From: Massilia sp. Root133
GTDB lineage: Bacteria; Pseudomonadota; Gammaproteobacteria; Burkholderiales; Burkholderiaceae_D
Direction: 5' to 3'
DNA length: 64,000 nt
NCBI RefSeq assembly: GCF_001426525.1
Contig: NZ_LMEW01000031.1
Span: 309,711 to 373,710 of the forward strand
The position numbers were made by a program, and so were the translations under genes. The notes under the pieces are model-generated. The model did no database searches and was not told where the DNA came from. It was given only the letters and a program-made list of their open reading frames with translations. Below are positions 7,564 to 16,703 of this stretch, in pieces; position 1 is the stretch's first letter; each line of letters starts with the position of its first letter.

Positions 7564-8784
7564 TCAGGGGTGGACGACGCCACCCTGGTTGGCGGGAAGG
7601 GTCGTCGTGACGGCCGTCGTGGTGGCCGCGCCATGGCTCACGAGTTCCGTGCCCGGCGTCCACACGTAGCCGGCCGCCACCGCCTCGCTGGGCGAGCCGT
7701 CGCTGTTCATCCGCCGCCGGTAATCGATGCTGGCCTGGTCTTCGTGCGCCTTCGGCACGAATTGCGTGCCCAGCGCGCGCAGGTCGACTTCGCTGGCCAG
7801 CACCTGCCGCACGTAGTCGCGCTGGCTGCGGAACGGGATCGGGCCTGAGAAATCGCCGACGATCTCGGCCGGATCGCGCCGCTCGTAGCGCCGGAAGGCG
7901 TCGGCGGCCATGTGGAAGTGGCCCAGCTCGTAGTCGAGGCACCGCTCCCACACGGCCTTGACGTGGTGGTTCGTCTCCGTTTCGACGCAGCTGTAATAGG
8001 TGTAGCACTCGTTCGCCTCGTGCAGCAGCCACTGCTCGACCCACGTCTCCGTCGGGTCCAGCAGCGATTCGTATTGCGTGACGTGCTGTTCCTCCACCGA
8101 GGCGATCTCCGCATACAGCTGGCGCGCGACCGGGTCGGCGAACGCCGGGCCCACGTTCATATAATAGTTGTGGGTCTGCGCCTCGGCCGCCGTGATCGTC
8201 AGCGCGTGCAGCTTGCTGAGCATCGTGGCCATGCTGCGGTCGTACGGCATGCGCAGGTCGTCGCGCGGGGCGCGGTGGTGCTCGGGCGTGGGGCGGCCGG
8301 GGAGAATGTCCGTATAGCTCTGCAGGATATTGTTCGCATCCTTGCCCTCCACGCGGTCGAGCAGCGCCGCGTAGCGGTACAGGTGGTCGAAGTCTTCCAG
8401 CAGGCCGAAACGGTAGACTTGGGACAGGTAGTCGTCCGGCTCGGCCCGGGCCACGCTCGCCGTCAGCTCGATGGCGAGCTGTTCGTAGGCGATGGTCGTC
8501 TCGAGCGGAGAATGATCGGGCGACAGCAGCCAGTTCACCATCGTTGCCTGGTGCTGCTCGACCCGCCTGACGTCGGCCAGCGGCTGGCGCAGCGCCATGT
8601 TGCAGCGCGCGGCCATGTGCGAGAAGCGCAGGGCCTCGAGCTCGATGCCGTTCATGAGGATGATGCGCATGCGGGTAAAGGCATCGTCGTCCAGCTTGCT
8701 GATCGGCTTGCGCACCATGTCGCGCCACGTGGTGTGCTGCCGGTCGAGCGGCGTGCCCTTCGAATCGAAGACGGAAAATGCCAT
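7564..8784 (-). CDS. ferritin-like domain protein (large member of a tandem pair)
   Basis: The 406-residue protein starts MAFSVFDSKG after a very strong ribosome-binding site (AGGAGG, minus strand, about 8 bases before ATG). The region 195-300 has a ferritin-like ligand set: E201, E231-x-x-H234, E256 and E286-x-x-H289. The first half (E50, E76/H78, E101, D131/H134) may be a second, degenerate four-helix unit, though that is inference. It is followed by a smaller ferritin-like gene in the same operon. I do not recognise a named protein; a cytoplasmic iron or redox role is the likeliest reading. Confidence 0.8.
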   Translation of the reverse strand: MAFSVFDSKGTPLDRQHTTWRDMVRKPISKLDDDAFTRMRIILMNGIELEALRFSHMAARCNMALRQPLADVRRVEQHQATMVNWLLSPDHSPLETTIAYEQLAIELTASVARAEPDDYLSQVYRFGLLEDFDHLYRYAALLDRVEGKDANNILQSYTDILPGRPTPEHHRAPRDDLRMPYDRSMATMLSKLHALTITAAEAQTHNYYMNVGPAFADPVARQLYAEIASVEEQHVTQYESLLDPTETWVEQWLLHEANECYTYYSCVETETNHHVKAVWERCLDYELGHFHMAADAFRRYERRDPAEIVGDFSGPIPFRSQRDYVRQVLASEVDLRALGTQFVPKAHEDQASIDYRRRMNSDGSPSEAVAAGYVWTPGTELVSHGAATTTAVTTTLPANQGGVVHP

Positions 8785-8879
8785 GGTGGGCCTCCTGTCT
8801 GCGTTCGATAGTCTTGCCGCGCCCGGAGTTCCGGACATTTTATGATGTGTGCAAGATAGAAAAAGTACTTCCAATTGTG

Positions 8880-8906
8880 ACAACGCCCCACATGGATGAG
8901 CGTTGT
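8880..8906. promoter_or_regulatory. inverted repeat in the lolC upstream region
   Basis: ACAACGC (8880-8886) and GCGTTGT (8900-8906) form a perfect 7-base inverted repeat with a 13-base spacer. It lies in the divergent region between the ferritin-like operon and lolC. It could be an operator or an mRNA hairpin 40 bases before the lolC start; the sequence alone does not decide. Confidence 0.3.
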
Positions 8907-8945
8907 GTGGCAAACTGCGGGACCAAAGCATTTACCCTGGAGCCC

Positions 8946-10211
8946 ATGAGTCTCATCCACAAACTGCCGTACGAATGGCTGGTCGGCTTGCGCTACACGC
9001 GCGCCGGCAAGCGCAGCAGCCGCAACAGCTTCATTTCCTTCATCTCGCTGATCTCCGTGTCCGGCATCGCCCTTGGCGTGGCCGCCCTGATCGTCGTGCT
9101 GTCGGTGATGAACGGGTTCCAGAAAGAGGTCACGGACCGCATGCTGTCCGTGCTCGCCCACATCGAAGTGTTCGACGCGAGCGGCACCATGCCGAACTGG
9201 CGCCAGGCCGAGCAGGAAGCCTTCCGCAACCCGGCCGTGCGCGGCGCCGCGCCGTTCGTCGAGACGCAGGGCCTGCTGGTGCGCGAGGACACGATGAAGC
9301 CGGCCGTCATCCGCGGCATCCTGCCGTCGGAAGAGCACAAGGTGTCGGACGTGGCGAAGCAGATCCGCCAGGGCAGCATCGAGAGCCTCAGGCCCGGCGA
9401 GTACAACATCGTCATGGGCTACGCGCTCGCGCGCTCGCTCGGCGTGGGCATCGGCGACAAGGTCAACATGCTGCTGGCGCAGGGCCAGACGACGCCGGCC
9501 GGCATGGTCCCGCGCTCGCGCGTCTTTACGGTGAGCGGCATCTTCGAGGCCGGCCACTACGAATTCGATTCGGCGCTCGCCTTCATCAACATCGAGGACG
9601 CGCAGCGCATGGTGCGCATCGACGCGCCCAATGGCCTGCGCCTGCGCATCGCCGACATGCACCAGGCCCCGTTCGTCGCGCAGGAACTCAAGCGCAGCAT
9701 GTCGGGCGAGCTGATGATGCGCGACTGGTCGCAGCTGAACGCCAACTGGTTCGCCGCCGTGCAGACGGAAAAGCGCATGATGTTCATCATCCTCACGCTG
9801 ATCATCGCCGTGGCCGCGTTCAACCTCGTCTCGACCCTCGTCATGACGGTGACCGACAAGCAGCCCGACATCGCCATCCTCCGCACCCTCGGCGCATCGC
9901 CGCGTTCGATCACGAAGATCTTCATGATCCAGGGCGCCCTCGTCGGCATCATGGGCACCGCGGCCGGCGTGGGCCTGGGCGTGCTGGTGGCTCTGAACAT
10001 CGACGTCATCGTGCCGTTCATCGAACACCTGCTCGGTGTGCAGTTCCTGTCCAAGGATATTTATTTGATCAGCGAAATCCCGTCCGACCTGCGCTGGCCG
10101 GACGTCTTCAAGATCGGCGGCGTCTCGGTGCTGCTGGCCTTCGTCGCGACCATCTACCCCAGCTGGTCCGCGTCGCGCGTGAAACCGGCGGAGGCACTCC
10201 GCTATGAATGA
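8946..10211 (+). CDS. lolC: lipoprotein-releasing ABC transporter permease (LolC/LolE family, probably LolF-like)
   Basis: The 421-residue inner-membrane protein has the Lol permease layout: one membrane segment near residues 25-50, a large periplasmic domain (about 50-270) and three C-terminal membrane segments. It ends P-A-E-A-L-R-Y-E, a classic family terminus. With LolD it extracts outer-membrane lipoproteins and hands them to LolA. A GGAG site 4 bases before the ATG at 8946 fixes the start. It overlaps lolD by 8 bases. Only one permease gene is present here, so it may work as a homodimer (LolF type). Confidence 0.93.
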   Translation: MSLIHKLPYEWLVGLRYTRAGKRSSRNSFISFISLISVSGIALGVAALIVVLSVMNGFQKEVTDRMLSVLAHIEVFDASGTMPNWRQAEQEAFRNPAVRGAAPFVETQGLLVREDTMKPAVIRGILPSEEHKVSDVAKQIRQGSIESLRPGEYNIVMGYALARSLGVGIGDKVNMLLAQGQTTPAGMVPRSRVFTVSGIFEAGHYEFDSALAFINIEDAQRMVRIDAPNGLRLRIADMHQAPFVAQELKRSMSGELMMRDWSQLNANWFAAVQTEKRMMFIILTLIIAVAAFNLVSTLVMTVTDKQPDIAILRTLGASPRSITKIFMIQGALVGIMGTAAGVGLGVLVALNIDVIVPFIEHLLGVQFLSKDIYLISEIPSDLRWPDVFKIGGVSVLLAFVATIYPSWSASRVKPAEALRYE

Positions 10212-10905
10212 CATGAATGTGAATACGGCAATACTGGCCTGCCGCAACGTCGGCAAGACCTTCCGCCAGGGCGATTACGCGGTCCAGGTGCTGGACAACA
10301 TCGATTTCTCGATCGGCCGCGGCGAGCGCGTGGCCATCGTGGGCGCGTCCGGGTCCGGCAAGTCCACGCTGCTGCATATCCTGGGCGGGTTGGACACGCC
10401 CAGCACGGGCAGCGTCACCCTGCAGGGCGAGGACTTCGCGACCTTGTCCGAAACGCGCCGCGGCGAGCTGCGCAACCGCTCGCTCGGCTTCGTCTACCAG
10501 TTCCACCACCTGCTGCCGGAGTTCACCGCGCTGGACAACGTCGCGATGCCGCTGCTGATCCGGCGCATGAAGCGCGAGGACGCCGTCGCGCGCGCCGAGG
10601 CGATCCTGGCGCGCGTGGGCCTGACGAAGCGCGCCATCCACCGGCCGGGCGAACTGTCCGGCGGCGAGCGCCAGCGCGTGGCGCTGGCCCGTGCCCTCGT
10701 CACGGAACCCGCGTGCGTGCTGGCGGACGAACCGACCGGTAACCTCGACCACTCGACGGCGCAGGGCATCTTCGACCTGATGCTGGAACTGTCGAAGACC
10801 CTCGGCACCGCGTTCGTCATCGTCACGCACGACCCGGAACTGGCGCGCCGCTGCGACCGCGTGCTGCGCATGACGGAGCACGGCCTGCAGCCGGCCGGGG
10901 CGTGA
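10204..10905 (+). CDS. lolD: lipoprotein-releasing system ATP-binding protein LolD
   Basis: This 233-residue ABC ATPase has Walker A G-A-S-G-S-G-K-S-T, a Q-loop at F-V-Y-Q-F-H-H-L-L-P-E-F-T (typical of LolD), signature L-S-G-G-E-R-Q-R, Walker B V-L-A-D-E-P and the switch His in V-T-H-D. It powers lipoprotein release by the permease encoded just upstream, with which it overlaps by 8 bases. A second in-frame ATG at 10213 is possible. TatD follows 7 bases downstream, so the three genes probably form one operon. Confidence 0.95.
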   Translation: MNDMNVNTAILACRNVGKTFRQGDYAVQVLDNIDFSIGRGERVAIVGASGSGKSTLLHILGGLDTPSTGSVTLQGEDFATLSETRRGELRNRSLGFVYQFHHLLPEFTALDNVAMPLLIRRMKREDAVARAEAILARVGLTKRAIHRPGELSGGERQRVALARALVTEPACVLADEPTGNLDHSTAQGIFDLMLELSKTLGTAFVIVTHDPELARRCDRVLRMTEHGLQPAGA

Positions 10906-10912
10906 TCCTGCC

Positions 10913-11713
10913 ATGTGGATCGACACGCACTGCCACCTCGACGCTCACGAATTCGGCGGGGACTCGCGCGCCATCGCCCGGCGCGCGCAGGAACTCGGGG
11001 TCGGCATGATCGTGATACCGGCCGTCGCGCGCGCCAACTTCGACGTCGTGCGCCGGCTCGCGGCCGACCTGCCCAACGCCAGCTATGCGCTGGGCATCCA
11101 CCCGATCTACGTGCCGCAGGCGACGGACGACGATCTCGCCGAACTGCGGCGCCAGGTCGAGGCGTCGCTGGCGGACCCGAACTTCGTGGCCATCGGCGAG
11201 ATCGGCCTGGACTTCTTCATTCCGATGCTGTGCGAGCCCGCGATGCGCGACAAGCAGGAGCGCTTCCTGCGCGAGCAGCTGCGCATCGCGCGCGATTTCG
11301 ACCTGCCCGTGCTCGCGCACGTGCGCCGTTCGCAGGACCAGGTGCTGAAGCACGTGCGCCAGATCCGGCCGGCGGGCGGCGTCGCGCACGCGTTCAACGG
11401 CAGCTTCCAGCAGGCGAAGGCCTTCATCGACGCCGGCTTCCACCTCGGCTTCGGCGGCGCCATGACCTTTACGCGCGCGCTGCAGATCCGCCGGCTCGCC
11501 GAGGACCTGCCGCTGGAATCCATCGTGCTGGAGACGGATGCGCCGGACATCTCGCCGGCGTGGGTCCACCCGGGCCGCAACAGCCCGGAGCAATTGCCCG
11601 CGATCGGGGCCGCGCTGGCCGCCATGCGCGGACTCGATGCGGACGCCGTGCGCGCGGCGACGCACGCGAGCGCGCTGGCGACAATGCCGCGCCTGGCCGC
11701 GCTGCTGGGCTGA
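10913..11713 (+). CDS. tatD: TatD family metal-dependent hydrolase/DNase
   Basis: The 266-residue protein has the TatD metal-binding motifs: D-T-H-C-H-L-D at the N-terminus, G-E-I-G-L-D-F (about residue 98), the H in L-A-H-V-R-R, A-H-A-F-N-G and L-E-T-D-A-P-D near residue 207. TatD proteins are cytoplasmic deoxyribonucleases of the amidohydrolase fold. The gene starts 7 bases after lolD and probably shares its transcript. Subgroup (TatD, YcfH or YjjV) cannot be settled by eye; the length and the downstream W-V-H-P-G-R-N-S segment favour the YjjV/YcfH branch. Confidence 0.92.
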   Translation: MWIDTHCHLDAHEFGGDSRAIARRAQELGVGMIVIPAVARANFDVVRRLAADLPNASYALGIHPIYVPQATDDDLAELRRQVEASLADPNFVAIGEIGLDFFIPMLCEPAMRDKQERFLREQLRIARDFDLPVLAHVRRSQDQVLKHVRQIRPAGGVAHAFNGSFQQAKAFIDAGFHLGFGGAMTFTRALQIRRLAEDLPLESIVLETDAPDISPAWVHPGRNSPEQLPAIGAALAAMRGLDADAVRAATHASALATMPRLAALLG

Positions 11714-11961
11714 CTACGCGGCCCGCATGAAGCACATGGGTCCTACCCGGCCCTCATGACGGCGCGACCGCGCCTGAACACGCCCGGTTCCATCGAGTCG
11801 CGCCGGCGCGCGCTGCGCACCCGCGCGGCGCGCCGCGTGGGACCATCCGCATGCGCCGAAGTTCGCTCCTGTACACCCTGACGCACGTTAATCTCGCGCC
11901 GGTTGAAGCATGGAAGAATCCATTCTCGTGCCGCAGCCGCGGCGTGTTCACGGGAGAGACA

Positions 11962-14763
11962 GTGGAAAGCGCGAGCGATTTCCTGCGGGTTCTGCAGCAC
12001 GAGAAGGTCCTGAGCACCGCGCACCGGCCGTTGCGCCTGCGCCTGGCCCACGGCGGCCAGCTCGCGGAGGACGTGCTGCTGCCCCAGCGGGTCGTGGGCC
12101 ACGAGGCGATCTGCGGCGGCATCGACTACCGCGTCGCCTGCCTCGCCAGCAGCCCGCACATCGCGCTGAAAGACCTGATCGCGCTGCCGGCCGAACTGCA
12201 GTTCGTCACCGACCGCGGCATGCTTCGCAGCGTGTGCGGCATCGTCACCGAGGCGCGCGCGGGCGATGCGGACGGCGGCCTGGCCGGCTACGAGCTCGTC
12301 TTGCGCGACGTGTTCGCCATCATGGAAAAGCGCACCAACAGCCGCGTGTTCCGCTACCAGAACGAGCTGGAGATCGTGCAGGTGCTGTGCGCCGAATGGC
12401 GCCAGTCGAACACCGTGCTGGCCAACGCCTTCGAAGTCGAGCTCGATCCGCTGTTCGACATGCGCCAGTTCCCGCCGCGCGAACAGACCATGCAGTACAA
12501 CGAGTCGGACGCCGCGTTCGTGCGCCGCCTGCTCAAGCGGCGCGGCATCGCCTGGGTGTTCCGGCCGGGCCGCAGCCGCGGCAGCCCCGTCGACCCCGCG
12601 CACGACCGCACGCCCGCGCACACGCTGGTGCTGTTCAACGACCCGAACGGCCTGCCGCAGAACGCGGCCGGCACGGTGCGCTACCACCGCGACAGCATGG
12701 CGGACGGCCGCGACACCGTCAGTTCCTGGCGCGCCGCGCGCCGCCTGCAGCCGGGCGTCGCCACGCGCCACAGCTGGGACTACAAGAATCCCGGCGCCGC
12801 GCAGTTCATGACGGCCTCCGCGCGCAGCAACGTGGACCAGGGCCCGAGCGGCAACACGCTCGCCGCGTCGCTGGACGACTACCTGATCGAGATGCCGCAC
12901 GCGGGCAACGACGTCGAGGACCACTGGCGCCTGGGCCAGGTGCGCATGAGCCGCCACGAATTCGAATCGAAGTGCTTCCAGGGCGAGGGCAGCGTGCGCG
13001 ACTTCTGCGCCGGCCAGTATTTCGCGCTCGAAGGCCATCCGGAGATCGACACCCATCCTGCCGCCGAGCGCGATTTCGTGATCACGGAGTTGCACGTGGT
13101 GGCCGACAACAACCTGCCGCGCGACCTGGAACGCCACGCCAGGCAGGTGGCGGCGGATGCGGCCCCGAGCGCGCTGCCGGCCCCGCGCGCGGGCGACGGG
13201 CAGGCGCGCGTGCGCGTCAGCTTTTCCGCCGTCCGGCGCGGCATTTCGATCGTGCCCGCGTACGACCCGCGCACCGACCTGCCGCAGCCGCCGCTGCAGA
13301 GCGCCATCGTCGTCGGGCCGGCCGGCGAGGACGTCCATTGCGACGCGCTGGGCCGCGTGAAAATCCGCTTCCCCGGCATGCGCGTCGCCGACCACCGGCA
13401 TGCGCACGGCGCCGGCGCGTCCGATTCGCCGGCCGATTCGGCCTGGGTCCGCGTGGCGTCCAACTGGGCCGGCAACGGCAACGGCAGCCAGCAGCAGGCC
13501 GGCGCGCTGGCGCTGCCGCGCGTCGGTTCCGAAGTGCTGGTCGCCTTCCTCGGCGGCGACCCGGACCGCCCGATCATCCTCGCCCAGCTGTACAACCAGC
13601 GCACGGCGCCGCCCGCGTTCAGCCAGGCGGGCGCGCTGCCGGGCAACCGCTACGTATCCGGCACGCGCACGCACGAGATCCAGGGCGCGCGCGGCAACCA
13701 GCTGCGCTTCGACGACACGCGCGGCGAGATCAGCGCGCAGCTTGCCAGCGACCACGGCACATCGGAACTGAATCTCGGCTGGCTGACGCGTCCGCGCGCC
13801 GACGGCACCGGCACGCCGCGCGGGGAGGGCGCCGAGCTGCGCAGCGACCTGTCGGTGGCCGTGCGCGGCGCCCAGGGCGTCCTGATCAGCGCGGAGGCGA
13901 GCCCGCAGGCGGAAGGCGGCCAGCTCGACCGCGCCGGCCTGGTGGGCCTGGCCGACGTCATGCAGGGCATCCTCGACGAAGTGGGCAGGCTGGCCGCGGT
14001 CCACACGGACGACGAGCCGACGGGCCGGCGCCTCGCCGTCCTCGTCGACAAGCTGAAGCGTTGGCATGCGGGCAGCAATGTCGCGGAAGGTGCCGCGGGC
14101 GGCGGGGAACCCATCCTGGCTGCGACGGCGCCGAACGGCATCATCGTCGCCAGCAACGACAACCTGGCACTGGGCGCGAGCGGCAAGGTGGACGTCGTCA
14201 GCGCGGGCGACGCCGAGGTCGCGGCCGGCGCCAACATCTTCGTGCGCGCCGCTCGCCGCCTGAGCCTGTTCGCCCACGAACTGGGCGTGCGCCTCGTCGC
14301 GGGCCGCGGCGACATCGTCGTGCACACGCACGTGGGCAATATCCAGATCAAGTCGGCGGGCCGCATCAGCCTGATCGCTGCCGAACGCATCGAACTGGAA
14401 GCGCCGGCCGTGAAGATCATCGCGCCGGGCGCGCAGACCGACTGGGCCGACGGCACGGTCACCCAGCAGACGAGCGGCCGCCAGGTCTTCAAGGCGACGG
14501 AGCACGACCTGGTCGGCCCCGGCGGGGCGGCACCGGCAGGCGTGCGCATGCCGACGTCGCACCTGCACACGGACGAATACGTGGTGCTGCGGCACCAGCA
14601 GACCGGCAAGCCGGTCCCGAACCAACGCTACAAGGCGACGTTCGAAGACGGCCGCGCCGTCACCGGACGCACCGACGAACAGGGCCGCACCTCGTTGCTG
14701 ATCGGCGAAATGATCGGCGACGTCGACATGGCCTTCCTCCCCGACGACGACCCGGCCCGTTGA
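11962..14763 (+). CDS. vgrG: type VI secretion spike protein VgrG with C-terminal extension
   Basis: This large VgrG has a gp27-like N-terminal part (about residues 1-430), a gp5 OB-fold (about 445-560, with D-A-L-G-R-V-K-I-R-F), a DUF2345 beta-helix stalk (about 665-840) and a 65-residue C-terminal extension after about residue 866 (L-H-T-D-E-Y onward). VgrG trimers tip the T6SS needle, and such extensions often bind the cargo effector. I chose GTG 11962 because GGGAGAG lies just before it; an in-frame ATG at 11851 lacks such a site. The next gene, 42 bases on, encodes the lipase. No T6SS core genes are in the window, so this is an orphan vgrG cargo module. Confidence 0.92.
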   Translation: MESASDFLRVLQHEKVLSTAHRPLRLRLAHGGQLAEDVLLPQRVVGHEAICGGIDYRVACLASSPHIALKDLIALPAELQFVTDRGMLRSVCGIVTEARAGDADGGLAGYELVLRDVFAIMEKRTNSRVFRYQNELEIVQVLCAEWRQSNTVLANAFEVELDPLFDMRQFPPREQTMQYNESDAAFVRRLLKRRGIAWVFRPGRSRGSPVDPAHDRTPAHTLVLFNDPNGLPQNAAGTVRYHRDSMADGRDTVSSWRAARRLQPGVATRHSWDYKNPGAAQFMTASARSNVDQGPSGNTLAASLDDYLIEMPHAGNDVEDHWRLGQVRMSRHEFESKCFQGEGSVRDFCAGQYFALEGHPEIDTHPAAERDFVITELHVVADNNLPRDLERHARQVAADAAPSALPAPRAGDGQARVRVSFSAVRRGISIVPAYDPRTDLPQPPLQSAIVVGPAGEDVHCDALGRVKIRFPGMRVADHRHAHGAGASDSPADSAWVRVASNWAGNGNGSQQQAGALALPRVGSEVLVAFLGGDPDRPIILAQLYNQRTAPPAFSQAGALPGNRYVSGTRTHEIQGARGNQLRFDDTRGEISAQLASDHGTSELNLGWLTRPRADGTGTPRGEGAELRSDLSVAVRGAQGVLISAEASPQAEGGQLDRAGLVGLADVMQGILDEVGRLAAVHTDDEPTGRRLAVLVDKLKRWHAGSNVAEGAAGGGEPILAATAPNGIIVASNDNLALGASGKVDVVSAGDAEVAAGANIFVRAARRLSLFAHELGVRLVAGRGDIVVHTHVGNIQIKSAGRISLIAAERIELEAPAVKIIAPGAQTDWADGTVTQQTSGRQVFKATEHDLVGPGGAAPAGVRMPTSHLHTDEYVVLRHQQTGKPVPNQRYKATFEDGRAVTGRTDEQGRTSLLIGEMIGDVDMAFLPDDDPAR

Positions 14764-14805
14764 CCCCGAATTTTACGCAAACTCAACCCAGACCACGGAG
14801 CGCGC

Positions 14806-16470
14806 ATGGCAGACCCGACCCGCCCCTTGCCCAACCTCGTCCCGCAGCCCGACGGCAGCTGGACGGGCCGAACCGTCCTGACCCCCACCTCGTTCACGAC
14901 ACGCGGGCTGTTCACTTTGCCGCCGTCGAAAGTCATTCCGGTCATCGTCGTGCCCGGAATCATGGGGAGCAACCTGCGGGCGGCGACCAGTCCGGCGATG
15001 CGGGCGAACGCCGTGCTGGATCCGGGCGAGCCGGCGTGGCGGGCGCCGAACGGGACATTCGAGGGATTGAAGACGGCGCGCAAGTGGAAGGAGTTCGATC
15101 CGAAGAAGCGCCAAAAGCTTCTCAACGCACGGACGCTCGAGGTGGATAACCGTGGCGCTATCCACTTGCCGCTGGAAGCACGCAACTACGGTACGACCGA
15201 GGCCGAGGTGCGGCAGCGCTGGTGGGGGGAGGTGCATTGGGATTCGTATGGCAGGCTGCTGTACGGCTTGCAGGTTGGCCTCAATCACACGTTCGAGATG
15301 GATCCGCTGGATAACGTCCGTGTGATATGCAGCCATTGGAAGAACGTGATGGCGTGCGATCCGGCGCAGTGGGGTGTGCGGGGCATCGCCAGGGTGACGG
15401 AGGCGGAGCTCGACAAGCACGCGGCGTATTACTATCCGGTTTATGCCTGTGGCTACAATTGGCTCGAGTCCTGCGACGCATCGGCCAAATGGCTGCGGCA
15501 GCGTATCGAACGGATCATTTCTTTCTGGACTGAGCGCAAGCGCGAATGCCGGCAAGTGATCCTGGTCACCCACTCGATGGGTGGATTGGTTGCGCGCGCT
15601 TGCGCGAAGCAGATCCCGGAGCAGATCCTGGGCGTCATCCATGGTGCCATGCCCGCCCTTGGTGCGCCCGCATGCTATCGCCGCATCGCATGCGGTACCG
15701 AGAAATGGAGTCCTAGCAATGGGCAGGTGGACAATATCAAGGCAGAGCACATCGCCGAAATCCTGGGTGAACTGCCCAAGGACACGATGCCGGTGATGGC
15801 CGCCGCGTCCGGCGCTCTGCAGCTGCTACCCAATCATCTTTATCCGCAGCCCTGGCTGCACATCTGCCTGGTCAACAAGGTCAACCATAAAGATGTGCCG
15901 CGCGAGGTGGTGCATCTGCCCGCGGGTGATCCCTACGACATGTATCGCGATACGCAGTCGTGGTACAGGTTGATCGACCCTGTGCTCGCAGACCCTGCAA
16001 AGCTCTACAACGACACCGAGGTCGTCGATGTTCTACGGCGAGCCGTCGACGAGGCCGAGCGGTTCCACCGCAAGGTCCTGGATACGTACTATCACCCGAA
16101 CACGTACGCATTTTATGGCGCCGATCCGGAACACATGTCGTTTGGCGCGGTGCGTTGGGTTGCACGCGACCCGGCTGCCGGCGCCGTGTTTACAGAATCT
16201 AATATCAAGGCGGCGGCCCGGGCGGGCTATGGCCCGGGTGGCGGGCGACGCGTGCGCGTGGAAGGACGTAGTGATCTCTACTTTGTTCCTGCACGCCAGG
16301 ACGTGGCCGGCGACGGCACCGTGCCACATCAGTCCGGAGCGGGCCCACGGGGAAAGGTCAGCCAGTTGTTCGACGTGCGTGGAATCGATCATCAGGGCGC
16401 ATACAACAATGATGCAACCCTGATGCTGACCCAGCACCTGATCGTCAAACTGGTTCAGAAGCTGCAATGA
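14806..16470 (+). CDS. T6SS lipase/phospholipase effector (Tle type, alpha/beta hydrolase)
   Basis: The 554-residue protein has an alpha/beta-hydrolase core: V-V-P-G-I-M-G-S near residue 50, the nucleophile S257 in T-H-S-M-G-G, D503 in A-G-D-G-T-V-P and H529 in I-D-H-Q-G. These complete a Ser-Asp-His triad. Placement directly after vgrG and before a Tli4-type immunity gene makes it a Tle-class effector that would attack membrane lipids of rival cells. A GGAG site precedes the ATG. After about base 15100 the sequence looks more A/T-rich than vgrG (by eye, not computed), which fits exchange of effector and immunity cargo. The exact Tle subfamily is not certain. Confidence 0.88.
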   Translation: MADPTRPLPNLVPQPDGSWTGRTVLTPTSFTTRGLFTLPPSKVIPVIVVPGIMGSNLRAATSPAMRANAVLDPGEPAWRAPNGTFEGLKTARKWKEFDPKKRQKLLNARTLEVDNRGAIHLPLEARNYGTTEAEVRQRWWGEVHWDSYGRLLYGLQVGLNHTFEMDPLDNVRVICSHWKNVMACDPAQWGVRGIARVTEAELDKHAAYYYPVYACGYNWLESCDASAKWLRQRIERIISFWTERKRECRQVILVTHSMGGLVARACAKQIPEQILGVIHGAMPALGAPACYRRIACGTEKWSPSNGQVDNIKAEHIAEILGELPKDTMPVMAAASGALQLLPNHLYPQPWLHICLVNKVNHKDVPREVVHLPAGDPYDMYRDTQSWYRLIDPVLADPAKLYNDTEVVDVLRRAVDEAERFHRKVLDTYYHPNTYAFYGADPEHMSFGAVRWVARDPAAGAVFTESNIKAAARAGYGPGGGRRVRVEGRSDLYFVPARQDVAGDGTVPHQSGAGPRGKVSQLFDVRGIDHQGAYNNDATLMLTQHLIVKLVQKLQ

Positions 16471-16703
16471 AGCGCACCGGGAAACAGCGTTGGCGCCGTC
16501 GCGCCACATCGGTTGCGCCTCCATGCATGATGAGACGCAAGGAAACCCCAAGCCTCATCCAGTGTGCGGGGGCCGCTAAATGTAAATTGGATGGGCGAAT
16601 GATTGTCGTCCGTACGTTCCTTCGTATGGATGCGTTCATGCGGCAAGTCGTCTTGTCGTCGGGCCCAGTTTCCGTTGCCATGCCGGTACCGACGTTGCCA
16701 TGA
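16467..16703 (+). CDS. small ORF between T6SS effector and immunity gene (possible decayed immunity duplicate)
   Basis: A 78-codon frame starts with ATG overlapping the effector stop (ATGA at 16467-16470) and ends with TGA overlapping the immunity start (ATGA at 16700-16703). Its start (M-K-R-T-G-K-Q-R-W-R) resembles that of the following immunity protein (M-T-R-T-R-K-R-G-W-R), and the DNA is about two thirds identical over the first 36 bases. After that I see no clear similarity. It may be a remnant of a duplicated immunity gene or a coupling leader. It is very basic, and codon use is mixed. Expression is unproven. Confidence 0.3.
   Translation: MKRTGKQRWRRRATSVAPPCMMRRKETPSLIQCAGAAKCKLDGRMIVVRTFLRMDAFMRQVVLSSGPVSVAMPVPTLP

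Noticed and set aside
11743..14625. 960-residue open frame on the minus strand opposite vgrG
   Set aside because: High-GC antisense shadow: low-complexity Arg/Ala/Val-rich protein with no recognisable family, while the plus strand encodes a complete VgrG.
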